Positions 8,707 through 18,121 of a stretch of DNA of 64,000 nt are shown here, in pieces; position 1 is the stretch's first letter; each line of letters opens with the position of its first letter. Position numbers and translations under genes: made by a program. The notes under the pieces are model-generated. The model was not told where the DNA came from and searched no databases. It saw nothing but the letters and a program-made list of their open reading frames with translations. Source of the stretch: Furcasterigmium furcatum. Its lineage: Eukaryota; Ascomycota; Sordariomycetes; Glomerellales; Plectosphaerellaceae. The stretch spans positions 2,792,961-2,856,960 of the forward strand of contig BCIA01000006.1 of the NCBI GenBank assembly GCA_001599815.1, written 5' to 3'.

Positions 8707-9588
8707 TTATTCATCATCATCTGAAATGTCCAGCTGAAGCTGGTACCCGCACCTCCTCAGCTCGCCCAGGACCTTCAGCACCGCCTTCCTCTCCGCGTCA
8801 AAGCACAGTCTGCCCATGGCCTCGCCGTACCCGAACCACCACACCTCGTGCTTTACCTCGTCCTCCGCCGGCCGCGGCCTCGGCGCCGCAGAGCTATCGC
8901 ACTCCGCAGCGAAGAAGAACACGATCTTCCGCGCCTGCGCATCCGTGTCGTCCCAGTGCACGCACCCCGCCGGCTCCGAGTTCCTCACGCCCGTCGTGAG
9001 TCCCTTGGCGGGCACATTCGCACCGTCGACCTTCAGCGTTCCGTGCTGCGACTCGGCGCCGCCGTTGACGGTGCCGCTGGGCTGCGAGGAGCGAGTCGGG
9101 ATCTTCAGCCGCAGGGGCTTCGCGGCATACCCCGTCTCCTCGAGGGTCTCGCGCAGCGCGGTGGCGAGGAGCCCGTCCTCGCCGATGTCCTTCCGGCCCT
9201 TGGGGAGCTGGTAGATGCCGTTGGGCCTGTTGTACACGAGCAGGACCTTGGCGGCGGCGGGGTCGACGGTGACGGTGCCGCAGCTGATGATGAAGTGCTG
9301 GGAGGGGTAGAACGAGCTCTCCGAGTTGATGGCCCTCCAGGCCAGCGGCGAGGGGTCGTGCGGCGGCGGCAGGCGCTGCTGTGGCCGAGGGATGCTGTCA
9401 CGGTCGCCGGTGAGATTCCGCGCTGACATTGTGTCGGCATCGGCGGCGGCACCGCTGCTTCTCGTCTCTGCGGTCGGAGGTTGTGTGAGGCGTCGGTTCA
9501 CCGGGTCGAGGAAGCGAAGCTGGTACTCGACCGCCTCTGCCTGAATCTGTGTTGTGGCCACCGGAGCCCCGAGGGTGGTAATCGCCAT
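8707..9588 (-). CDS. Nudix hydrolase
   Basis: The protein hydrolyses a nucleoside diphosphate linked to another moiety; the exact substrate cannot be read from the sequence. The Nudix box is at bases 9115-9205: PKGRKDIGE, then eight residues, then RETLEETGY. The consensus has seven residues between that Glu and the RE, so this copy has one extra. The core continues with ARKIVFFFAAE and EVWWFGYGEAM, and the protein ends in an acidic SDDDE tail. Met at 9588 (MAITTLGAP) gives 293 aa. The frame is open to 9744, but the extra residues lack conserved character, and Met at 9432 (MSARNL) is a shorter alternative. An internal stretch of Ser, Gly and Thr (about codons for residues 180-215) interrupts the domain, as is common in fungal members. 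No introns are needed. Confidence 0.85.
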   Translation of the reverse strand: MAITTLGAPVATTQIQAEAVEYQLRFLDPVNRRLTQPPTAETRSSGAAADADTMSARNLTGDRDSIPRPQQRLPPPHDPSPLAWRAINSESSFYPSQHFIISCGTVTVDPAAAKVLLVYNRPNGIYQLPKGRKDIGEDGLLATALRETLEETGYAAKPLRLKIPTRSSQPSGTVNGGAESQHGTLKVDGANVPAKGLTTGVRNSEPAGCVHWDDTDAQARKIVFFFAAECDSSAAPRPRPAEDEVKHEVWWFGYGEAMGRLCFDAERKAVLKVLGELRRCGYQLQLDISDDDE

Positions 9589-10424
9589 GTCGACGAGGGT
9601 TGTCGATATAGGAGTGAGGATGGGCTGGTGCCAAGAGTGCAAAAGCAATTGAACTGACGATATCCGGAGGTCGGGGCGCCTACTGTGCACTGAAGAGGGG
9701 AGTGAGAAGTGTATTACAAATAACCAAGGTTGGCGACTGATCAAACTGGAACCTAAAAGTGACGGGAGGTACAGTATCTGTACTTTGCTGCAATACTACC
9801 GAGTGTAGAAGTACAGGTCAGTCCGGCGGCACGCCCGTCCACGAACAGGAGTCGGCCGGGCCTCAAGCCTTGTATGACGTGTGGCCCCGACCGTTCACTG
9901 GTCTTCAGCAAACTTCAGCAAACAGAACGACGGGAACCTTGTACATACGTGCCGCAGTAATTATAGATTCCTCAGCGACTCATCCGCCGTGGCCGGTGAG
10001 AACAACGGGCGACTTGGCATCGCAGCAGCCAGGCATTGATCCAATCGCCTGTGACCGGCCAGAGAAAAGAAACGTTTGCTCTCAAGAACCCCTGTCGCCG
10101 GATGTCTCTTCTGCCCAGTCGCGGACCTTTCCCGTGCCCCGTCATTTTGACTCAGGGGCTCGCTGCAGGTCTTCACGGATAGGTCCTCTTGGCCGTCGCC
10201 TGGCTGTTGCTCGGGCTCAGGCTCTGACCGGTAAGGCATCACCAGCCACCGGTAAGCAACAGGCGGCGGATAATGCCTGTCATGTCGCTGTCCCAGGCCG
10301 GGACGGGGCCTTGTACGCCGATTACGGCACTGCTGTGCGACGGGATCCTGGCCATGGACTGGCTGCGTAGCTTTCTCGAAAGGCTTCTATTACATTGTAT
10401 CGTAAAAAGTGAACAAATGCAGCT
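9589..10424. other. Intergenic region between two minus-strand genes
   Basis: No gene is supported. It contains the promoter of the Nudix gene and the 3' flank of the Mcc beta gene, including AT-rich sequence at about 10385-10420. A 203-codon plus-strand frame (9759-10370) has no family resemblance and unbiased composition, so I treat it as chance. Confidence 0.55.
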
Positions 10425-12306
10425 CTACATCCTGAAAACGCCGAACTTGGTCTCCCCGGCCTTGACCTCGTTGCGGCCCGTCATGGCCGCCTTCAGCCCG
10501 AGGCCGAGATATCTCCTCGTGTCCTGCGGGGGGATGATTCCGTCGTCCTGGGAAACACGGTCAGGTCAGTCATGTCATGCTCAAGTTCATGGGAGGGGCC
10601 TGGGCCTGGAGCGGAACTCACCCATAACCTCGCCGACGAGAACGTCGCATCGCTCTCCTTCTCGATCCGGTCCTTCAGCGTCGGGTCCGCCTTGCCCACC
10701 GTCTCCATCACCGCCGACAGCTGCTCGCTGCCCATGACGCCGATCCTCGCGTTCGGCCACATCCACAGGAACCGCGGGCTGTACGCCCGTCCGCACATGC
10801 CGTAGTTGCCGGCGCCGTAGCTGCCGCCCACGACCACCGTGAACTTGGGCACGTCGGCGCACGCGACGGCCGTGACGAGCTTGGCGCCGTGCTTCGCGAT
10901 GCCGCCGCGCTCGGCCTCGGAGCCGACCATGAAGCCCGAGATGTTCTGGAGGAAGACGAGGGGGATGCCGCGCTGGGTGCAGAGCTCGACGAAGTGGGCG
11001 CCCTTCTGGGACGACTCGGCGAAGAGGATGCCGTCGTTGGCCACGATGCCGACCTTGTACCCGTGGATCGACGCGAAGCCCGTCACGAGGGTCGTGCCGT
11101 AGTCGCGCTTGAACTCGGAGAACTCGGAACCGTCGACGATGCGCGCGATGACCTCGCGGATGGGTAGGGGCTTGCGGAGGTTGGTGCTGGCGATGCCCAG
11201 CAGCTCGGAGGGACTGTAGAGGGGCTCGGCGAAGGTCGCCGCCGGCACGGCCGTGGCGGCCGACTGCTTGGGCCAGTTGAGGTTGGACACGGAGCGGCGG
11301 GCCAGGGTGATGGCGTGGGCGTCGTCGACGGCGAGGTAGTCCGTGACGCCCGAGACGGACGAATGGAGCTTGCCGCCGCCGAGCTCCTCGGCGGAGATGA
11401 CCTCGCCGGTGGCGGCCTTGACGAGCGGCGGGCCGGCCAGGAAGATGTGACCCTGGTTCTCGACAATGATGCTCTCGTCGCTCATGGCGGGCACGTAGGC
11501 GCCGCCGGCGGTGCAGGGGCCCATGACGACTGAGATCTGGGGGATGCCCTGCGAGCTCATGCGGGCCTGGTTGTAGAAGATGCGGCCAAAGTGCTCGCGG
11601 TCGGGGAAGACGTCGGACTGGTGGGGGAGGTTGGCGCCGCCGCTGTCGACCATGTAGATGCAGCTGTCTTCGGGTCAGTGTCTCTCGTGCAGACAGGCTG
11701 GAAGAGGGTAGGTAGGCAGGGACGGCTAACTCACGGGAGCTTGTTCTCCTGAGCAACCGCCTGGGCTCTCAGGTGCTTCTTGACGGTAATTGGGTAGTAC
11801 GTGCCGCCCTTGACCGTGCTGTCGTTGGCGACAATGACGCAGGTCACTCCCTCGACAACACCGACGCCCGTGATGATGCCGCCGGACGGCACCTCGGCCT
11901 CGGGGTACAGCTCGTGGCCGGCCAGGGCGGACAGCTCCATGAAGGTCGTGCCGGGGTCAATCAGCGCTGTGACGCGGTCCCTGGGCAGCATCTTCTTCCT
12001 GGCAATGTGCTTCTCCCTCGCCTTGGCCGAGCCGCCGAGGTGCGTCCGCCGGGTTAGCTCCTGCATCCTGGCCATGACCTCGGCCATGCTCTGCTCGTTC
12101 TCCTTGTACTCGGGCGAGCTGGGGTCGACATTGCTCTGGATCTGCGAGATGGCAACGGCCTGGTGCGGCGCCGTAAAGGTCGCGACAGAGCGGGCACTGC
12201 GTCGGCACCTCGTCGTCGCGTTGAAGCGGGGAGAAGCGAGGCGAGGGCCGCCGCTGGCTCGTGACAACTGGACCAGCAGGTCCCTGGATGATCTGGAAAC
12301 GGACAT
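10425..12306 (-). CDS. mccB: Methylcrotonoyl-CoA carboxylase beta subunit, mitochondrial
   Basis: This is the carboxyltransferase subunit of 3-methylcrotonyl-CoA carboxylase, the biotin enzyme that makes 3-methylglutaconyl-CoA in leucine breakdown in the mitochondrial matrix. Three exons: 12306-11735, 11663-10622 and 10547-10425; introns 11664-11734 and 10548-10621; 578 aa. The first about 50 residues are rich in Arg and Ser with few acids, a typical presequence. Family landmarks include ARKKMLPRDRV, CIYMVDSGGANLPHQSDVFPD across the first junction, MGPCTAGGAYVPAMSDES, and the C-terminal end AAMTGRNEVKAGETKFGVFRM encoded by the last exon. Length and order match full-length family members. It is divergently transcribed from the isovaleryl-CoA dehydrogenase gene, which makes its substrate. 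The biotin-carrying alpha subunit is not found in this window. Confidence 0.96.
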
Positions 12307-12736
12307 TTTGGGGGAGAGTGCGAAGGTATTCAGACGGTCCGCTCTCTCAGCGAACGAATTGGCTTGATTGATGCAGAGGGAAACGAGGCTGGGTTTTCAG
12401 CATCGGGCAAAAGTTGTGTTCAGGCCCAGGCATGCTCGCTTGCTCGCGGGATAAGACATCTTGGGGGAGCTATCATAGGTGTGACGTCTCGGTGAGGCAA
12501 ACCGAGGCCGTCGGGCCGCCGGTAGCCGCGCAAAGCCGAGCCCCGGGTGTTTTTTACCCCAGGAATGACCATCATCGCCGCTCGGCAGGCACGAGCCCGT
12601 GGCAGGCACGCCGCGGGATCAACCCCAGATTCAAACCCGAACAGCTCCTGGACTTTACACCTTTTTCTTCTTACTTTTTCTCTTTCTGCATTCTCTCCTC
12701 CTCGAATTCTTCTCGTCTGCCAGCCCCTCACACAAA
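12307..12736. promoter_or_regulatory. Shared divergent promoter of the leucine catabolism pair
   Basis: 430 bp separate the two start codons, so both genes are probably controlled from here. Visible elements are an inverse CCAAT box (ATTGG, 12358-12362) about 55 bp from the mccB ATG, a CRE-like TGACGT core at 12482-12487, and one CCGAGG (reverse complement of the CCTCGG core bound by FarA/FarB-type regulators in Aspergillus) at 12502-12507. GC-rich sequence with several CCG/CGG triplets at 12500-12545 could suit a Zn2Cys6 factor, but no exact CCG-N4-CGG was seen. The isovaleryl-CoA dehydrogenase side has a pyrimidine-rich leader (about 12655-12720). Confidence 0.55.
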
Positions 12737-14091
12737 ATGTCGAGCGCAAGGTTATTCAGATCGCTGGCCCGGCCGGCCGCCGCCCGCCAATTGAGCCGTC
12801 CCCTCGTCGCCTCTCCCTCCGTTCGACACCACTCCCAGAAGCACCCCGCCGGCTTCGAGCCGCCATCACAAGCCGACCTGGCAGAGCTCCGGGAGCGTGT
12901 CCAGGACTTCACGAGGCGCGAGATGACAGAGGAGGTCGCCGCCCGCACCGACCAGACCAATGCCTTCCCCAACGAGATGTGGCCGAAGCTAGGCGAGGCC
13001 GGTTTCCTCGGCATCACGGCTGACGAGGACGTCGGCGGCCTGGCCATGGGCTACCAGGCGCACTGCATCGTCATGGAGGAGCTGTCGCGTGCGTCCGGCT
13101 CCATCGCCCTCAGCTACGCCGCCCACTCCCAGCTCTGCGTCAACCAGGTCCAGCTCAATGGCAACCCGGACCAGAAGAAGAAGTACCTCCCCGGCCTCGT
13201 CGACGGCACCACCATTGGCGCCCTGGCCATGTCCGAGTCTGGCGCCGGCAGTGACGTCGTCAGCATGCGCACTACCGCGAAGAAGGTCGACGGAGGATAC
13301 CTCGTCAACGGCTCCAAGATGTGGATCACCAACGGTCCCGACGCCAACCTCATCGTGGTGTACGCCAAGACCGAGCCCGACAAGGCGTCCAAGGGCATCA
13401 CCGCCTTCCTGGTCGAGACGAACCAGGAGGGCTTCAGCTGCGCGCGCAAGCTCGACAAGATGGGCATGCGCGGCAGCAACACGGGCGAGCTCAACTTTGA
13501 CAACGTCTTCGTGCCGGACGAGAACGTCCTCGGCCAGGTCAACGGCGGCGTCAAGGTGCTGATGGAGGGCCTCGACCTCGAGCGCCTGGTGCTGAGTGCC
13601 GGTCCCCTGGGCCTGATGCAGGCGGCCATGGACGTGGCCCTGCCCTTTACGCATCAGAGAAAGCAGTTCGGCCAGCCCATCGCCAAGAACCAGCTGGTTC
13701 AGGGCAAGCTGGCCGACATGTACACCAAGCTGCAGGCGTCGCGATCGTACACCTACGCGACGGCCAGGGCAGTGGACGAGAACGGTCTCATCCGCACGCA
13801 GGACTGCGCCGGCGCCATCCTGTACGCCGCGGAAAGGGCGACCGAGTGCGCCCTCGACTGCATCCAGCTGTTGGGCGGCATGGGCTATGTCGAGGAGATG
13901 CCCGCCTCGAGGCTGCTGAGAGAGTGAGTCGCCCCCGGTGGTCCCGAAATGTTCATGAGAGGGCTTCAGTCAGGCTAACACAAATTACCCTCTCCAGCGC
14001 GAAACTCTACGAAATTGGAGCCGGCACATCGGAGATCCGAAGAATGGTGATCGGAAGAGCCTTCAACAAGGAGTTTGCGCACTTGGCCTGA
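12737..14091 (+). CDS. ivdA: Isovaleryl-CoA dehydrogenase, mitochondrial
   Basis: A flavoprotein that oxidises isovaleryl-CoA to 3-methylcrotonyl-CoA in the mitochondrial matrix and passes electrons to ETF. Two exons: 12737-13923 and 13998-14091 (intron 13924-13997); 426 aa. The first about 35 residues form an Arg-rich presequence (MSSARLFRSLARPAAARQL). Acyl-CoA dehydrogenase signatures are GALAMSESGAGSDV, WITNGPDANLIVVYAKT, QRKQFGQPI and QLLGGMGYVEEMP. Two features single out the isovaleryl enzyme. The catalytic base is Glu in LMEGLDLERLVL (E282). The position used as catalytic Glu by other family members is Gly here, in YEIGAGTSEIRR, encoded by exon 2. The start at 12737 was chosen because the open frame upstream (from 12599) lacks presequence character. 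It shares a promoter with mccB, the next enzyme of the pathway. Confidence 0.97.
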
Positions 14092-16996
14092 GGTGGACAG
14101 GACCCTTGATATTACCTAATAACAGGATCCATCATGGATGAAGAGGTTCATGGGTACCTTTAGTAGATCTGCCGCACGAAAGATTTCTCGACCATGACGC
14201 TTATTATAGAAGAAGTGGATGGGTCGGAACGGCGCGGTAGGGCGGATCTCGTGAGGATAAGAAGCCCGCGATGACCACCATGGTGTATGTAGAGGCGTCG
14301 GAAATTCCGGAGCACCAAGGACAAGGCCATGAAAAATTTGATACACCATAAAAAGAATGCCGATGACGGTGCCGTCCTGCCACCTTTCCAGATGTCTAGT
14401 CAGTTGGGGGACTGCCGGATGCAGGAGTTCGCGATGCCGAAATTGACATGTCGAGGGTTGAGATGAGTGAGGACCGGCGGAACGAGCGCGGCCGTTAGAA
14501 GGACCCTGGCCAGCGGAGTTGACCATGGGGGCCCGGGATGATGTGTTGCGGACGGACCCAATGATCCACGGCATCGTGAAATGTGTGACAGAACGCCGGC
14601 GGAGGTGTCGACTTCATCAGAGACGGTACCCGTACGGAGGACGTGCTACCGTCTCGTCTGCTGGGTCAACGGTAGGTTGCCGACGATGATCATCGGACAT
14701 GGTGGATTGTGCGAGGACAATCACACCGCCCCCTTTCCCCTGGATGTTCATTGTTGTACTCGTGACACACACTACAGGCCGCCACAATGCCTGGCAGGTG
14801 CAAATCCCATCGCCATCCCACGCCCGGAGCGGGATTGCGGGATGGGATTTGGGCTAAAGGCGACACTTCGATGCGAAGGGGAAGGCAGAAAGGCGGGGGA
14901 CGACGGCTTCACCGGTGATGAGCTTCTCAGTTGGGACGGTGGAGGGCGGGGGTGCATTGCCTGGTGCCCCTGACTCCCTGAGCGACCTCGGAGTATCCTC
15001 GCAAGCCTGTGAGACCAACCACTGAAATTGGTGTGGTGTCGGAGGGGGTTCGGGGGGAGATGAAGACGGACACTCACGATGGCTATCGGCCACCGAGTCG
15101 CGGACAGGCCAACACATCTCCTAAGTCCGTCTTACCGCCTGTCATCCCACGCGCCCAAGACGCCAACGCATCCTGATGCTCCCCCTTGCGTGTGTGCCCC
15201 CTCATTGCCAGACCGGCCAGCATGATCCCGTCCCGTCCCCCAACACATGATTACCGTCTTGTCAACCTTCAGACTCGGCCGGCGCTTGAAGTAGCTTTCG
15301 GGCACCAAGACGACGATGGGTACGCGACACACCGTGCGCTCACCGGCGACGGGAAGGTCCTGCTGGTTGCAACGAAGTCGCACAAAGACTGGGCCGTGTC
15401 CAGCGCAGATCCCAGCCGACGGCCGAGACGGCGGAGGCTTGGCCCGCAGCTGGACAACGTCTAGAACCTCGAGATGGATGTACAAACCTAGAAGATTGGG
15501 GAAACAGTGGGGAGCATTCGTGTTTCTGCTGTCCTCGTGCGAGGACAAGTGGAACTCGCTGGAGTCTTGGGCCTCTTGGCCCTGCTGCTGGGTGCTGAAG
15601 TTCCGGTGTCCGCGTCCGGTAGGAAAGCTTCTTCGGTGGAACGAGGGGTATTGTCGCTCTGTGGACCACTGGACGAGCTTTGGGGTCCCTGAAGCTGGGA
15701 GCTCATGTTTTGCGACCCGACGAACCCCTCAGGGACAGGCGGCTCTAGGCAGGTACTAGCGCATTCACATCCGGCCGACTGACGGTGGCTCGCTGTAGCG
15801 TCAACTGCCAGAGTGCTTCCCGAACAGGTCCAGGTATCTCGTCTCGGGGCCTGGACGGTCGGACGGTCGGCAAAGGATGGGCGGCTGGGGTGACAAGCAG
15901 TCCAAGGAGGTCTCGTCGGGTCGGTCGCTGCATCGCCATCTCGCCATCCATTGACACTGGGCCCTTGTTCCTGGGATTCAGCGTTTCCGCAGCGCCCCCA
16001 TGCGGCCCCTTATGCGACGCCCCGCTCGGCAGCGAGCATCCATGCCCATCCATCTTGCCATCTTGCCATCCATCCCATGATCGGCCCCCGGTGCTGATTG
16101 ATGGCTTGCCGGCCGCACCGGCGTGGGCGATTGGACTCGCCAGGACGCGGCCCTTCGATGGCGGATTTCCATCTCCACCCCGCCAACCCGCCCAGTCACG
16201 GTCGGCAGTGTGTGTGTCTGAGTGAGCCGTCCGGAGGGGTCACTGTATCGTCAAAGGTCCGTCCTGAGCCTCGAACCGTGGCATGCTGGAGCTAGTGGGC
16301 AGTGTGCCTCGTAAACGGTAGCTAGACGGGCGCGTCGAGTCGTGGGGGATGAGACGATCCAGGGAGACAAGTCATGGCGATCCAGAAAGAGAAGTCTTGG
16401 TGGATCGTGGGTTTGGCCATTAAAGCTCGACCTCCCTCGCTCTTTCCCTCGACGAAAGCAGACACGGAAACCACCATCGTGAGGTTGCTCCTTCCTCCTC
16501 CTCTGCCTTCTTCCGAAACCAGTCCCCGTCTCCTCCTCCCAGCTTCCCATCCTCCAACACCCTGAGGTGGAAGCATTAATCATAATCATACCTACTACAT
16601 AAGACGGCTACGGCCTCGCCCAGCTCTCCACATCGCCTCCCAGATATCTGATCTCCGTCACTGGTCTCCATCTCTGGCGATCACCACTGTACACGCGTAC
16701 CACATTCGCTTCAGAGAACGTCATACAGTGGCAACACCCCGTCCGTCATCTAGCTTTTCAGCGACCAAAGCTCCCACAACGAAACAGGAGCTGTCCCATT
16801 TAGCGACGATCGCCCGTCGAGCTACCTCTACGTTCCGAGGGTTCTCTGTCCTCTCCATCTACAACATCATTTCCGTCAATTGGCTCTGGAAACATAGTGC
16901 AACCTGAGTCTTGTTGGTTTCCACGATCCTCCTCGTTCTTCGGCACTCCTCGCCGATCACTCCCCTCGACTAATACCCTACCTACTATCACACACA
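14092..16996. other. Long intergenic region, no gene seen
   Basis: About 2.9 kb without a recognisable gene on either strand. Scattered frames (14116-14574 minus, 14581-14973 plus, 15132-15548 minus, 15785-16225 plus) have no family resemblance. Minor tandem repeats occur: GGACGGTC twice at about 15851-15866, and CCATC/TTGCCATC copies at 16043-16078. The last 400 bp are pyrimidine-rich, with an inverse CCAAT box at 16879-16883, and probably form the promoter and leader of the dehydrogenase gene at 16997. Confidence 0.55.
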
Positions 16997-18121
16997 ATGT
17001 TCCGCCCTACAAGTGCCCGGGTTGCTTTCCGCGCTGTGCGCGTTGCCAGGCCTCAGTGCCCCGGTACACCCATTGTTGCCCGTCAGGCTCAGCACCATCA
17101 GCACCAGCAGACCCGTGGCCTTCGCGTCGGCGCGCCTCGCCTTGACAAGCCAGGCTCCTACTCTCGTACCGACCCCGACGTCACCGTCGAGTACCCCGAG
17201 GACCATGAGCTTCCTAGCAGCAAGCCTGTCCGTGGCCACGGTGGCGGCTTCGCGAAGCCCACTCTGGCCAGCTTCACCCTCGAGGACAAGGTCACCATCG
17301 TCACCGGCGGTGCTCGCGGCCTCGGTCTTGTCATGGGCCAGGGCGTCTCCTACTCCGGCGGTCACCTCGCCATCGTCGACCTGAACCTCGAGGAGGCACA
17401 GTCGCAGGCCAAGAACCTCATCGACGCCTTCAAGAAGGAGAACCCCGAGGCTGAGAACCTGCCCCGTGTTACTGCCCACTACGCCGACGTCTCTGACCCC
17501 GAGTCAGTCGACAAGTGCATCGCCGAGGTCATCGCTTCCCACGGTCGCATTGACAACCTCGTCACCTCCGCCGGCTTCACCGAGAACTTTGATGCCGTTA
17601 GCTACCCCATTGAGCGCATGCGCAAGCTCTGGGCCGTCAATGTCGACGGTACCTACCTCTTCGCGACCTCTGTTGCCCGCCACCTGATGGAGCGCCAGTC
17701 TCCCGGCAGCATTGTCTTCATCGGCTCCATGTCTGGTGCCATTGTCAACATTCCCCAGCCTCAGGCGTAAGTGCTCTCAATCTCATGGATTACTTTACCC
17801 GCAACTTTCTGACTCCCGCTTAGTCCCTACAACGCCGCCAAGGCTGGTGTTCGTCACCTTGCCGCCTCCCTCGCTGTCGAGTGGGCCCATGCCGGCATCC
17901 GCGTCAACTGCATCTCTCCCGGCTACATGCTCACCGCTCTCACCGAGAAGATTCTCGATGACAACCCTGACCTCAAGCAGAAGTGGACTTCCCTCATTCC
18001 CCAGGGCAAGATGGGTCAGCCCAAGGATCTCATGGGACCCGTTACCTTCCTCCTCTCCGACGCCTCCAGCTACGTCACTGGCGCCGATCTGAGGGTTGAC
18101 GGCGGCTACACCGTCACCTAA
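16997..18121 (+). CDS. Short-chain dehydrogenase, D-arabinitol/mannitol dehydrogenase type
   Basis: A classical NAD(P)-dependent short-chain dehydrogenase of 355 aa in two exons, 16997-17766 and 17824-18121 (intron 17767-17823). The cofactor motif TGGARGLG is at 103-110. The catalytic site has Ser in GSMSGAIV and Tyr/Lys in YNAAK (259-263), which lies just after the splice junction, so splicing is needed for activity. The C terminus ends DLRVDGGYTVT. Similarity is strongest to fungal polyol enzymes (D-arabinitol 2-dehydrogenase, mannitol dehydrogenase, sorbose reductase), but the exact polyol cannot be read from motifs. The 95-residue N-terminal extension begins with an Arg-rich, acid-free stretch (MFRPTSARVAFRAVRVARP), which suggests import into mitochondria, unlike the cytosolic mannitol dehydrogenases. 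Confidence 0.88.

Noticed and set aside
5873..9588. A secondary-metabolite cluster built on the phosphopantetheinyl transferase, hydrolase and Nudix genes
   Set aside because: No polyketide synthase, peptide synthetase or tailoring enzymes are nearby, and the neighbours are housekeeping-like.
9759..10370. 203-codon plus-strand frame
   Set aside because: No recognisable motif and no codon bias; it overlaps the promoter and 3' flank of well-supported genes.
10587..11756. Minus-strand 389-codon Arg/His-rich frame
   Set aside because: Alternative frame of the Mcc beta gene; composition is typical of frame-shifted GC-rich sequence.
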